Notes under the pieces: generated by a model
Databases searched by the model: none
Seen by the model: only the letters and a program-made list of their open reading frames with translations
What the model was told of the DNA's origin: nothing
Shown here: positions 29,001 to 37,570 of the stretch, one piece after another
How positions within the stretch are numbered: the first letter of the stretch is position 1
Layout: every line of letters starts with the position of its first letter
Position numbers and translations under genes: made by a program
Source: Sulfuritalea sp.
GTDB lineage: Bacteria; Pseudomonadota; Gammaproteobacteria; Burkholderiales; Rhodocyclaceae
DNA: 64,000 nt
NCBI GenBank assembly: GCA_030651305.1
Contig: JAUSCI010000037.1
Span: forward strand, 1-64,000
Direction of reading: 5' to 3'

Positions 29001-29705
29001 GCCATCGCCCTGCTCTCCTCCCAGCCCTTTGATTGCATGGTGCTCGACCTGGGTCTTTCCGACATGTCCGGCTTCGATCTTCTCGAATATATCCAGAAGA
29101 TGGAAGGGGCGCGGCGGATCCCGGTCATCATCCACTCCGGCCGCGAACTGACCCACGAGGACGAGCGCAAGCTGCGCCGTTACGCCGAGAGCATCATCAT
29201 CAAGGGCGCCAAGAGTCCGGAGCGGCTGCTCAACGAAGTCACCCTGTTCCTCCACCTGGTGGAGAGCAATCTCCATCCGAACAAGCAGCGCATGATCCGT
29301 ACCGCCATCGACAAGGAGGCGATGCTGGAAGGCAGGAAGGTGCTGCTGGTGGACGACGACATGCGCAACATCTTCTCCCTGTCCAGCGTCCTGGCGGAGA
29401 AGAACATGGTGGTGATCGAGGCCGAAAACGGCAAGGAGGCGCTCGCCCGACTGGAACAGCATGACGACATCGGCATCATCCTGATGGACATCATGATGCC
29501 GGAAATGGACGGCTACACCGCCATGCGCGAAATTCGCAGGAACCCCCGCCTGGTGAATATTCCGATCATCGCGATGACCGCCAAGGCCTTGCGCGGCGAT
29601 CAGGAGAAGTGCATGGCGGCGGGCGCGAGCGACTACATTGCCAAGCCGATCGATGTCGACAAGCTGTTGTCGCTGATTCGCGTCTGGATCTTCCAGCACG
29701 TATGA
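26052..29705 (+). CDS. Hybrid sensor kinase, 4HB-GAF-HisKA-HATPase with three receivers
   Basis: 1217 residues. Two membrane helices (about 10-30 and 195-215) enclose a four-helix-bundle periplasmic sensor. A HAMP-like segment, a GAF domain (about 310-450) and a coiled coil (EELRVQQEELQQSNEELEER...) follow. HisKA carries SHELRTPLNS (His 545), and HATPase_c has NALKFTEQG and GGTGLGLSI. Then come a Pro/Ala-rich linker and three receivers at about 830-945 (VLDVMLPHIDG), 953-1080 (VLDLGLSDMSG) and 1095-1215 (LMDIMMPEMDG). First gene of a coupled operon: its TGA overlaps the CheR start (ATGA). The domain layout with CheR and CheB neighbours is known from Myxococcus-type chemosensory-like hubs. Confidence 0.93.
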   Translation: MLNRTKIVTRLVVGFSLMLLGAMVLGFLGTRSISQLSAIGSDIFRYPFAVTTAVLNVKADVLAAHKLANDLVSKAGPAEIGPVQQKLSATTARIDQNMAIVRERFLGNKAVLVRIDATLADWHAARDETLALARSGRRTEAMALNDGRDARLVDVVFKEVSDVADFSAARAAELEQAALNERDAAMGTIAFMLVVILIGGAVVAFLITRSVRKSLQVAVGAVHGLIADSADKVLAAQAVGSGDLSRAIVVSEPLKMDFDSLPRDELGVLIKTACHLSEVQYALDKAFQEMTKSLRLARVNETARDWLKSGRNELNFLIREDQGTSEMADKVLAFMVSYLKAGVGALYLFDESAVKLSLTATYALTGDMKTGEQFRLGEGVIGQAARQQKVICLADVPSGYLPIGSALGESAPKVVAAIPLLHGNRLVGVIEIGSFRDFTETELKFVELARETIAIAIDANRAHLRTAELLEQTEQQSEELRVQQEELQQSNEELEERAQMLEQQRENIRVKNQEIEAGSQILQEKVAELERVSTYKSEFLANMSHELRTPLNSLMILSSLLKQNKDGNLTERQVEFAATINSAGVDLLNLINDILDLSKVEAGQMQFNFAALPVPDLCDSLRATFEPLAEQKGLAFRVEADAGIPAMFQGDEQRVHQILKNLLSNALKFTEQGQVSLRIATPSAEENPLPVPALAFVVSDTGIGVSTTDQQLVFEAFQQADGSISRRYGGTGLGLSISLQLARKMHGEIRMSSEEGKGSVFTLYMPLTAAAPQAERRAAPAARLPTPPRAARPLLATPPRRGTENAEPLSFEAPLPDDRSQLAAGDKCILIIEDDLNFARILQGMVKERGFDALVASDGESGIAMARRFLPSAVVLDVMLPHIDGWGVMRSLKDDPATRHIPVHFITCLEDRQKAMAMGAIGFVTKPASMEQLNEVFQFIEGSLAKSMRKLLIVEDNEHEAKSMVALLEESGVEIAVAASGQAAIALLSSQPFDCMVLDLGLSDMSGFDLLEYIQKMEGARRIPVIIHSGRELTHEDERKLRRYAESIIIKGAKSPERLLNEVTLFLHLVESNLHPNKQRMIRTAIDKEAMLEGRKVLLVDDDMRNIFSLSSVLAEKNMVVIEAENGKEALARLEQHDDIGIILMDIMMPEMDGYTAMREIRRNPRLVNIPIIAMTAKALRGDQEKCMAAGASDYIAKPIDVDKLLSLIRVWIFQHV

Positions 29706-30529
29706 AATCCGGCGACGTCGAAGACGTGGAAATCCGGCTCCTGCTGGAAGGGGTGCAGGAGATCTACGGCTACGACTTCCGCGACTACGCCGATGCCTCG
29801 ATCAAGCGCCGCCTGACCCACTGGCTGGCCGAGTCGGAATTCGACACCTTCTCGCAGGCCCAGTCGCGGCTGCTGCGCGAGCGCAGCGTGTTCGAATCGC
29901 TGTTGCGCGGCATCACCGTCAATGTCACCGAAATGTTCCGCGACCCGGCATTTTTCAGGGCGGTGCGGGAACAGGTGGTGCCCTTTCTCAAGACCTATCC
30001 CTTCGTCAAGATCTGGCATGCCGGCTGCGCCACGGGCGAGGAGGCCTATTCCATGGCGATCCTGCTGAACGAGGAGGGCATGGCCGGACGCTACCGCATG
30101 TACGCCACCGACATCAACGAGGCAGTGCTGCAGAAGGCCGCCGAGGGCGTGATGCCGATCACCGAAATGCAGCGCTTCACCCGCAACTACCAGAAGAGCG
30201 GCGGCAGCGTCTCCTTCGCCGACTACTACACCGCCCGCTACGATCGTGCCATCCTGTCGGCCGCCTTGAAGAAGGACATCGTCTTCGCGCCGCACAATCT
30301 GGCGGTCGACGGTGAGTTCGGCGAAATGAACATGGTCCTGTGCCGCAACGTCATGATCTACTTCAAGCCTCCCCTCAAGGAGCGCTGCCTGCAGCTTTTC
30401 GACAGCAGCCTGTTGGCGGGGGGATTTCTCTGCCTCGGCCTCAAGGAAAGCCTGGAGAAAAAGCAGATCGGGGCACGCTACGAGGAACTGGCGGCTCCCC
30501 TGCGCATCTACAGAAAGCACTATGGCTAG
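29702..30529 (+). CDS. CheR-type protein-glutamate methyltransferase
   Basis: 275 residues from the ATG at 29702, which overlaps the kinase stop. CheR N-terminal helical domain (YGYDFRDYADASIKRRL), then the SAM-binding fold: GITVNVTEMFRDPAFF, IWHAGCATGEEAYSMAI, MYATDINEAVL, and MNMVLCRNVMIYF. Methylates glutamates on a receptor-like partner using SAM. No classic chemoreceptor, CheA or CheW is encoded here, so the target may be the upstream kinase itself or an unlinked receptor. Confidence 0.93.
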   Translation: MKSGDVEDVEIRLLLEGVQEIYGYDFRDYADASIKRRLTHWLAESEFDTFSQAQSRLLRERSVFESLLRGITVNVTEMFRDPAFFRAVREQVVPFLKTYPFVKIWHAGCATGEEAYSMAILLNEEGMAGRYRMYATDINEAVLQKAAEGVMPITEMQRFTRNYQKSGGSVSFADYYTARYDRAILSAALKKDIVFAPHNLAVDGEFGEMNMVLCRNVMIYFKPPLKERCLQLFDSSLLAGGFLCLGLKESLEKKQIGARYEELAAPLRIYRKHYG

Positions 30530-31142
30530 CACCTTCCAGGCCGTAGTGATAGGCGTCTCCACCGGCGGCTTGCAGGCCCTGCAAAAATTGCTCGGCCAGT
30601 TGCCGGCTGATTTCCCGCTGCCGATCCTGATCGTTCAGCACGTTCGCCCGGATGCGGGAAGCAGCCTGGCGAAACTGCTCGACGAGCGCTGCGCCCTGCG
30701 GGTCAAGGAGGCCGACGAGCAGGACGAAATCCTTCCCGGCACGGTTTACATTGCACCTCCCAACTACCACCTGCTGGTGGAGCGGGCGGGCTTCCTGTCG
30801 CTTTCCGCGGACCCTTACGTGAGCTTTGCCCGCCCCTCGATCGATGTCCTGTTCGAGTCGGCGGCCGAAGTCTTCGGGCCGGACCTGATCGGCGTGGTCC
30901 TCACCGGAGCGAATTTCGACGGCAGCCGGGGATTGCAGGCCATCAAGCAACAAGGCGGCACCGCCATCGTCCAGGACCCGGCCGACGCCGAGGCGCGACA
31001 AATGCCGCAGGCCGCAATTGCGGCAACCGCCGCAACCGGCGTAGACTATGTGGTTGCCTTGGATGGCATGGCCGCCCTGCTGCAGAAGCTGGCACCGAGA
31101 CGCGCCACACTGCCGCACATCACGAGGGGGCGAAATGCTTGA
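30522..31142 (+). CDS. CheB-type protein-glutamate methylesterase, stand-alone catalytic domain
   Basis: 206 residues without the usual N-terminal receiver. The catalytic triad stands in family context: S13 in GVSTGGLQAL, H40 in IVQHVRP, and D133 in LTGANFDGSRG (canonical LTGMGxDG). It would remove the methyl groups added by the adjacent CheR. It starts 8 nt inside the cheR end and its own end overlaps the next start by 8 nt. Lacking a receiver, it may be controlled by contact with a REC protein such as the downstream GGDEF-EAL protein or the kinase receivers. Confidence 0.92.
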   Translation: MASTFQAVVIGVSTGGLQALQKLLGQLPADFPLPILIVQHVRPDAGSSLAKLLDERCALRVKEADEQDEILPGTVYIAPPNYHLLVERAGFLSLSADPYVSFARPSIDVLFESAAEVFGPDLIGVVLTGANFDGSRGLQAIKQQGGTAIVQDPADAEARQMPQAAIAATAATGVDYVVALDGMAALLQKLAPRRATLPHITRGRNA

Positions 31143-34122
31143 GAAGGTGGCGCTGCTGCTGGTCGATGACCGCCCGGAAAACCTGGTGGCGCTGGAAGCA
31201 GTCCTCGGCAACCAGGAACTCAACCTGGTAACCGCCGCGTCGGGCAACGATGCCCTGCGCCATACCCTGAAGCAGGATTTTGCGCTGGTGCTGCTCGACG
31301 TGCAGATGCCGGGCATGGACGGCTTCGAGACGGCCGAACTGATGCGCTCGAATCCCAAGACGCGGCACCTGCCGATCATCTTCGTCACCGCGGGGATGAA
31401 GGATATCCAGCTGCAATTCAAGGGTTACGAACTCGGTGCCGTCGATTACCTGATCAAGCCCTTCGAACCCCACATCCTGCAGAGCAAGGTAAAGGTCTTT
31501 TGCGACCTTTACCGTCAGCGCCATCAGCTCGAATCCCATCAACTTCTGTTGGAATCCAGGATCAAGGAAAGGGTCGCCGAACTGAGAGAAAGCGAGGAAC
31601 GCTTCCGCATGCTGGCGACCCACGCCCCGGTCGGTATCTACCAGATCGACAGCGAGGGTTATTGCCATTTCGTGAATCCCCGCTGGTGCGAGATCGCCGG
31701 TCTTTCCGTCGATGAAGCCGCCGGACAGGGGTGGACCCGGACGATACATCCAGATGACAGGGATGCCGTCGCCTCGATCTGGCAGAAAGCCCTGTCGCCC
31801 GGCGGCGAATGGTCGATGGACTACCGCTTTCTGAGGGCCGATGGAAGAGTTGTCTGGGTCAGCGGCAATGCCGTCGCCATGCACAACGACAAGGGAGAAG
31901 TCACCGGGTATCTCGGCAACATTCTTGAAATCACCGTGCGCAAGCGCCGCGAGCAGCGGCAGCGCACACGCAGCACGGTCACCGGGCGGCTTGCCGAGGA
32001 TTGCACGTTGGCGGAAATACTCCATCTGATTGCCGAAGGCGCGGAGCGGCAGGCCCACGGTATGAGTTGCTCCATCCTGCTGCTGGATCAACCCCACGAG
32101 CAACTGATTTATGGCGCAGCGCCGAGCCTGCCGCATCGCGTCAGCAGCGCAAGAATGTCCATCGCCGACAGTTCCCGCGCCAGTTGCGCGGCGACGGCGA
32201 ATCACGGCAAGCGCCTGATCGTCGATGACATCCGCGCCGATCGCGCCTGCGACGATTGCCGGCCGCCCTCGGCGGCCGACGAGCAGGTGTCGTGCTGGTC
32301 GGAGCCGATCCTGGCGATGAACGGCGACGTGCTTGGCGTCTTTGCCTTTTGCTGGGAGCAGCCGGCCGCCCCGGATGCCGCGGATATCGAACTGATGCAC
32401 GAAGCGGCCCAACTGGCCGGACTCGCGATCGAGCGCAAGCGCACCGAAAACGAACTGCAAATCGCCGCCTCGGTGCACCAGGCGATCAGCGAGGCGATCA
32501 CGGTAACGGATGCCAACAACCGAATTATCGCCATCAATCCGGCGTTCACCCAGGTGACCGGCTATGCGCCGCACGAAGCCATCGGCCGGCACGCCAACCT
32601 GCTCAAAAGCGGACGTCATGATCTGCCCTTCTATCAGGCGATGTGGCATGCGCTGGACACCACCGGCCGCTGGCAGGGTGAGATCTGGAATCGCCGCAAG
32701 TGCGGCGATGTCTACCCGGAGTGGCTGTCGATCAACACCATCTACGACGGCGACGGAAAAGTGCTGCGGCGTATCGCGATGTTTTCCGACATCACGGAAA
32801 AAAAGCGCACCGAGGAAACCATCTGGCGCCAGGCCAACTACGATTCCCTGACCGAATTGCCCAATCGCCGCCTGTTCCGCGACCGCCTGCAGCAGGAAGT
32901 CCTCAAGGCGGAACGCGGCGGCCTGCATGTCGCGCTGCTGTTCGTCGACCTCGACCGCTTCAAGGAAGTGAACGACAGCCTCGGCCACCATACCGGCGAT
33001 CTCCTGCTGATCGAGGCGGCGCGCCGCGTCTGCGAATGCGTGCGCACCACCGATACGGTAGCGCGTCTCGGCGGCGACGAATTCACGGTCATCATGTCCG
33101 ACCTGGCCGACACCGACCGCGTCGGCGAGGTCGCCCAGGCCATGCTGCAGACACTGGCCGCGCCCTTCGCGCTCGGGCCCGAGGCGGTCTATGTTTCCGC
33201 CAGCATCGGCATCACGATTTACCCGAACGACGCGGACGACGTCGAATCCCTGCTGAAGAATGCCGACCAGGCCATGTACGCGGCCAAGGAGCAGGGCCGC
33301 AACCGCTTCAGCTATTTCACCGCGTCGATGCAGGCGACCGCACAAACACGGCTGCTGCTCAGCAATGACTTGCGCAATGCCATCGCCGCCGGCCAGCTCG
33401 AAGTGCATTTGCAGCCGATCGTGGAACTGGCCACGGGTCGCATCATCAAGGCCGAAGCGCTGCTGCGCTGGCGCCACCCCACGTACGGCATGGTCGCGCC
33501 GGCGCGGTTCATTCCGATTGCCGAGGAGATCGGCCTCATCAACGAGATCGGCGACTGGGTGTTCAAGGAATCGGCGCGCACGGCCAAGCGCTGGTACGAC
33601 GCGGGATTGCTCAAGCCGACCGATGACGGGCTGATCCAGATCAGCATCAACAAATCGCCGCGCCAGTTCTTTTCCGGCAACACGCAGGAGACCTGGATTG
33701 ATTACCTGAAGGAGATCGGCCTGCCGGCCAGATGCATCGCCATCGAAATTACCGAGGGCGTGCTGCTCGACGACCGGCCAGAAGTCGCGGCAAAACTGCT
33801 GCAATTCCGCGCCGCCGGTTTTCGGGTTTCACTCGACGATTTCGGCACCGGCTACTCGGCGATGTCCTACCTGAAAAAGTTCCCCCTCGACTTCCTCAAG
33901 GTCGACCAGACCTTTGTCCGCGACATGGCCACCGATCGCGGCGACCAGGCCATCGTCGAGGCCATCATCGTCATGGCCCACAAGCTCGGCCTCAAGGTGA
34001 TCGCCGAGGGCGTCGAGACCGCGGAACAACGCGAGCTGTTGCAAGCGGCAGGCTGCGACTACGGCCAGGGCTACCTGTTCGCCATGCCTATGCCCGCCGC
34101 CGAAATGCTGCTGGCGAACTGA
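31135..34122 (+). CDS. REC-PAS-GAF-PAS-GGDEF-EAL response regulator
   Basis: 995 residues from the ATG at 31135, chosen because GAGGGGG precedes it and the receiver begins at once (LLLVDDRPENL). Order: REC (3-125, LLDVQMPGMDG), PAS (about 150-265), GAF (about 280-440, Cys-rich around DDIRADRACDDCR), PAS (about 450-560), GGDEF (646-650 intact) and EAL (774-776 intact with DDFGTGYS and VIAEGVET). Soluble, so it acts in the cytoplasm as the c-di-GMP output of this operon. Its PAS-GGDEF-EAL half closely resembles the membrane protein at 13173-16046, down to INKSPRQFF, suggesting gene duplication. It converges with the next gene 13 bp away. Confidence 0.94.
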   Translation: MLEKVALLLVDDRPENLVALEAVLGNQELNLVTAASGNDALRHTLKQDFALVLLDVQMPGMDGFETAELMRSNPKTRHLPIIFVTAGMKDIQLQFKGYELGAVDYLIKPFEPHILQSKVKVFCDLYRQRHQLESHQLLLESRIKERVAELRESEERFRMLATHAPVGIYQIDSEGYCHFVNPRWCEIAGLSVDEAAGQGWTRTIHPDDRDAVASIWQKALSPGGEWSMDYRFLRADGRVVWVSGNAVAMHNDKGEVTGYLGNILEITVRKRREQRQRTRSTVTGRLAEDCTLAEILHLIAEGAERQAHGMSCSILLLDQPHEQLIYGAAPSLPHRVSSARMSIADSSRASCAATANHGKRLIVDDIRADRACDDCRPPSAADEQVSCWSEPILAMNGDVLGVFAFCWEQPAAPDAADIELMHEAAQLAGLAIERKRTENELQIAASVHQAISEAITVTDANNRIIAINPAFTQVTGYAPHEAIGRHANLLKSGRHDLPFYQAMWHALDTTGRWQGEIWNRRKCGDVYPEWLSINTIYDGDGKVLRRIAMFSDITEKKRTEETIWRQANYDSLTELPNRRLFRDRLQQEVLKAERGGLHVALLFVDLDRFKEVNDSLGHHTGDLLLIEAARRVCECVRTTDTVARLGGDEFTVIMSDLADTDRVGEVAQAMLQTLAAPFALGPEAVYVSASIGITIYPNDADDVESLLKNADQAMYAAKEQGRNRFSYFTASMQATAQTRLLLSNDLRNAIAAGQLEVHLQPIVELATGRIIKAEALLRWRHPTYGMVAPARFIPIAEEIGLINEIGDWVFKESARTAKRWYDAGLLKPTDDGLIQISINKSPRQFFSGNTQETWIDYLKEIGLPARCIAIEITEGVLLDDRPEVAAKLLQFRAAGFRVSLDDFGTGYSAMSYLKKFPLDFLKVDQTFVRDMATDRGDQAIVEAIIVMAHKLGLKVIAEGVETAEQRELLQAAGCDYGQGYLFAMPMPAAEMLLAN

Positions 34123-34135
34123 GCGCAGCATCGCG

Positions 34136-35452
34136 TCACCGTGCAGTCATTGGCCTGGCTTGCCGCGGCGGCGCCGGGTGGCGCAGGGAATCGAGTGCGC
34201 TGGTGACGTCGAAATGGATGACGGCGTCGAACTGCGCGGACAGCGAGGCGTAGAAATAATGGTCCTTGCGCTCGGTGCGCGGCAGGTAGATGACCCCGAC
34301 CGCGCGCTCAAGTCGCCGCGCCGCATACTCCGCGGCGAGCGCCGGCGCACCGCGGAAGATCAGCAGAGAGGCTGGCGACCCGCGACGATGCAGAAGTCCG
34401 TGCCAGCTCTCGCGCAGGGCCGGCCTCAGGCGCGAGACGCGGTCGCGTGCGCCCCATTCCGGCGCCGCACGCACCCGGCCGCGCCAGGTGGACAACCCGA
34501 CCAGCACCGCCTGCTGGCCATGGCGCTCGCGCATCAATTGTCCGAGACTGAGTTCGCCGCCGAGTGCCTGGTCGGTGCCGCGCGCGTCGCCCTGGTGCAG
34601 GTTGTGGCCCCAGACCACGATGCGACCCTGCGGCCCGAGGCGCTCCAGCACGTGGTCGATGGTGCCGGCCATATGATGTTCGCGCAGGTTCCACGAGCCC
34701 ACGCTTTCTCCCCGGTATAGCGCCCGGTAGTAGCTTTCGCCGTTGCTCACCACCCGCGCGCTCTGCCAGGCGAGAAAGTCATCCTCGTCGACTGACGCAA
34801 CCGGCATTTCCGCCAGTTGCGCCGCCGCTCCCTCGGCACAGGAAGGGGCGCGGCCGGCCACGACCTCGCGCCCGTAGAGCATGGGATCGGGCAGGTAGTT
34901 GTCGAAGCAGACAGTGCGTTTGCGGGCCACGGCAGCGGCGTCGATCGAGCGTCGCGCGAGGTGGCGCACGACGGCATCGGCCGACTCGGGAACGCTGTAG
35001 AGGTCCATGCCATACAGCCGCACCGGCGCCATGCCCGGAGCGCGAACGCGGTTGATGGCGCGCAGGATTTCAACGAAGTCGCGGATTTCGCGGTTGCGCG
35101 TCGGCCAGTCGGGAAATCGCGCAAAGCTGCCCAGTGCGGCAGCGGCATCGGCGTCGCGGCCCTCGCCGCGAATGTAGGTATCGAGCCGCCGCACCAGTTC
35201 CCACGGCGCCTCCAGCACCACCGCGCCGAAGCCCTGCTCCTCGATCAGGCGGCGCGTGATGCGCACCCGCTCCCGATAAAACTCCCGGCTGCCGTGGGTC
35301 GATTCGCCGAGCATCACCACGCGCGCGCCGGCCGTCATTGCCAGCAGCGCGTCGTAGTCCCGATCGCTGCCGGTCAACGGCTGGTTTGCAACACAGGACC
35401 ATGCCGACAGGCTCCAGGCCAGCCAGGCCAGCCTGATAAGCCGGCGCCGCAT
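34136..35452 (-). CDS. Erythromycin esterase family protein
   Basis: 438 residues. The family core is clear: VVMLGESTHGSREFYRERVRITRRLIEEQGFGAVVLEAPW, RLYGMDLYS, and IVVWGHNLHQGDARG with the metal-site His residues. The N terminus is hydrophobic (MRRRLIRLAWLAWSLSAWSC) and could be a signal or lipoprotein leader, so a periplasmic or envelope location is likely. Family members range from macrolide esterases to enzymes of unknown substrate; position at the end of a neutral-lipid gene set argues against a resistance role. Nine nt after the transporter gene, so probably co-transcribed. Confidence 0.88.
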   Translation of the reverse strand: MRRRLIRLAWLAWSLSAWSCVANQPLTGSDRDYDALLAMTAGARVVMLGESTHGSREFYRERVRITRRLIEEQGFGAVVLEAPWELVRRLDTYIRGEGRDADAAAALGSFARFPDWPTRNREIRDFVEILRAINRVRAPGMAPVRLYGMDLYSVPESADAVVRHLARRSIDAAAVARKRTVCFDNYLPDPMLYGREVVAGRAPSCAEGAAAQLAEMPVASVDEDDFLAWQSARVVSNGESYYRALYRGESVGSWNLREHHMAGTIDHVLERLGPQGRIVVWGHNLHQGDARGTDQALGGELSLGQLMRERHGQQAVLVGLSTWRGRVRAAPEWGARDRVSRLRPALRESWHGLLHRRGSPASLLIFRGAPALAAEYAARRLERAVGVIYLPRTERKDHYFYASLSAQFDAVIHFDVTSALDSLRHPAPPRQARPMTAR

Positions 35453-35461
35453 CTGTGCCGC

Positions 35462-36655
35462 CTAAGTGCTGGCCATGGCCCGCGAGCGCAGCGCCAGCCA
35501 CGCCAGCAGCAGGCCGGCAGCGACCCAGGCGACCCCCGGCAACCAGACCAGCATGGCGCCGACAGCGGGATCCTTGTTCAACTGCGCGGCCACCAGCGCC
35601 ATGCGTGTGAAGGTGGCGATCGCCAGCAGGGCGAACAGGCCGCCGGTGGCCGCGCCTTCGCGACCGACATGGCCGATCGCAATTGCCGCCGTCATCGCGC
35701 TCATCAACACCGCAGCCCAGGCGCCGCCAGCGAGGAACTGCGTCGCCAGCAGAAATTCCAGCGAGGGCGCGGCGGCGGCCAGCGCCGAGGCGAACGCACC
35801 GAGCACGGCGCCCGCGGCCATGACGACGGTGCCGCCAAAACGTTGGTTGGCGCGGCAGGCCGGAAAGATCAGCAGGTTGAAGCCGACCCAGAACACCGGC
35901 ATGAGAGTGTCGAGCTCGGCCGGTTTGGCGAAGCGCAGGTAGAACGGCGCCGAGTTGAGCGCGAAATGCGCCTGGAAGCCCAGACCAAGCAGCGCCACGG
36001 CGCCAAAGAAGAGCACGACGTCCGCGTTCACCGGCTTCTTGACGGGTTTGGCTGAGGTCGACTCGGCCAGCGGTGCAACCGCCGCCGCGGCGAGATGCTT
36101 CTCGGCCCAGAGCATGGCGCTGACGGCGGCGATCAAGGCGATCGAGGATAGTGCAAAAGGCAACCGCGGATCGACGCCGCGCAGGCTCACCGTCAGGTAG
36201 GGCGCGCTGGCGCCGGCGATGCCCATGCCGAGCAGCGTCAGCGTCGACACCCAGGGCAGTTTCGGCGTCGGCACGTATTTGCCCAGCATCATCATGGGTG
36301 GCGCGCGCAGAGCCGAGGACGTCATGGCCCAGATCGCGATCAGCGCCAGGAACAGCAGCGGCGGGCCCGCCGGGGCGGCCAGCGGCAATAGCAGGAAGGC
36401 GACGCAGGAAATCGCCGTGAGCACCACCAGCAAGCTTCCGAGCCGGCCCAGCGTACGCGACACCCGGTCGGCGGCGACGCCGATGGAGAAATCCATGAGC
36501 GTGAAAATCGCCTGGTCGGCCATCAGGATGTAGATGACCCACTTCTTCTCGATGCCGGCCTGCGCCGCGAGCTGCGGTAGGTAGATGACATACACCGTCC
36601 AGCAGGTGACGAAGAGGAACTGGACTGCGGCAAAGTAGATGCCGACGCGCGTCAT
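35462..36655 (-). CDS. MFS transporter
   Basis: 397 residues with about 12 membrane segments in two groups of six, split by a charged loop (ESTSAKPVKKPVNADV, about 200-215). MFS cues include DFSIGVAADRVSRTLGR in the first cytoplasmic loop (motif A-like GVAADR). No substrate can be read. Overlapping gene order with a hydrolase and wax ester synthases suggests export or uptake of a lipid-related compound. It starts 6 nt after the hydrolase stop. Confidence 0.9.
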   Translation of the reverse strand: MTRVGIYFAAVQFLFVTCWTVYVIYLPQLAAQAGIEKKWVIYILMADQAIFTLMDFSIGVAADRVSRTLGRLGSLLVVLTAISCVAFLLLPLAAPAGPPLLFLALIAIWAMTSSALRAPPMMMLGKYVPTPKLPWVSTLTLLGMGIAGASAPYLTVSLRGVDPRLPFALSSIALIAAVSAMLWAEKHLAAAAVAPLAESTSAKPVKKPVNADVVLFFGAVALLGLGFQAHFALNSAPFYLRFAKPAELDTLMPVFWVGFNLLIFPACRANQRFGGTVVMAAGAVLGAFASALAAAAPSLEFLLATQFLAGGAWAAVLMSAMTAAIAIGHVGREGAATGGLFALLAIATFTRMALVAAQLNKDPAVGAMLVWLPGVAWVAAGLLLAWLALRSRAMAST

Positions 36656-36661
36656 GGTCTG

Positions 36662-37567
36662 CTACGCGGCAACCGACTGCGGCGCCGGAGCATTCCGCTC
36701 GCAATGATCGGCGATGGCCGTTGCCAGACGCGGCACCAAGGCCTCGGGAAAGTCGTGGCCCATGCCGTCGATCACCAGCAGCGATGCGCCGGGGATGTTC
36801 TGTGCCGTGTCGCGACCGGCGGCCAGCGGCACCAGCGGATCGGCGGCGCCATGGATCACCAGCGTCGGCACGTCAATGGTGCGCAACAGCTTGCGCCGGT
36901 CGCCGGAGGCGATGATGGCCAGCAACTGACGCGCAACGCCTGCCGGATCGTAGGAGCGGCGCACGCTCTTGCCGATGCGACTGCGCAATTCCTCGCGCGT
37001 CGAGGGATAGCCGGGGCTGCCGATTACGCCGAACATCTCGACCAGGTGCTCGATCACCGAGTCGGGGTCCTTCGGGTCGGCCGGTCGCGCCAGCAGCACC
37101 TTGCGCGCCGGCCTAGTCGGCTTCGAAACTTTCCGGTTGCCCGAGGTGGACATGATTGAAGTAAGGCTCAGCACGCGCCGCGGAAATTTCGCCGCCAGCA
37201 CCTGCGCGATCATGCCGCCCATCGAGGCGCCGACGATGTGGGCGCGCTCCAGCCCAAGGCGGTCCATCAGGCCGACAGCATCGCCGGCCATGTCTTGCAG
37301 CGTATAGGGCGTGCGCACTGGCAGGCCGAGCGCGGCAGCTGCCATGGCCAGCAGCAGATTGGCGCGCTTCTTTCCCGGCGCTCGCCCGGATAGGCCGCAA
37401 TCGCGATTGTCGAAGCGGATCACGCGATAGCCGCGCGCCACCAGTCCATGGCAGAAGTCGTCGGGCCAGCCGGTCAACTGCATGCCGAGCCCCATGATGA
37501 GGAGAATAGTCGGCTGCGACGGATCGCCGAGCGATTCGTATTCGATGTGCAGGGGCTGACCGGTCAT
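36662..37567 (-). CDS. Alpha/beta hydrolase
   Basis: 301 residues. LLIMGLGMQLTGWPDDFC carries the oxyanion region, RFDNRDCGLSGR is typical of this subgroup, the nucleophile motif is VGASMGGMIAQ, and the acid and His are in VIHGAADPLVP and GMGHDFPE. Resembles esterases or lipases of the TAG/monoglyceride type common beside wax ester synthase genes. Three nt from the acyltransferase gene upstream, so it is part of one transcription unit. Confidence 0.92.
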   Translation of the reverse strand: MTGQPLHIEYESLGDPSQPTILLIMGLGMQLTGWPDDFCHGLVARGYRVIRFDNRDCGLSGRAPGKKRANLLLAMAAAALGLPVRTPYTLQDMAGDAVGLMDRLGLERAHIVGASMGGMIAQVLAAKFPRRVLSLTSIMSTSGNRKVSKPTRPARKVLLARPADPKDPDSVIEHLVEMFGVIGSPGYPSTREELRSRIGKSVRRSYDPAGVARQLLAIIASGDRRKLLRTIDVPTLVIHGAADPLVPLAAGRDTAQNIPGASLLVIDGMGHDFPEALVPRLATAIADHCERNAPAPQSVAA

Positions 37568-37570
37568 CGT

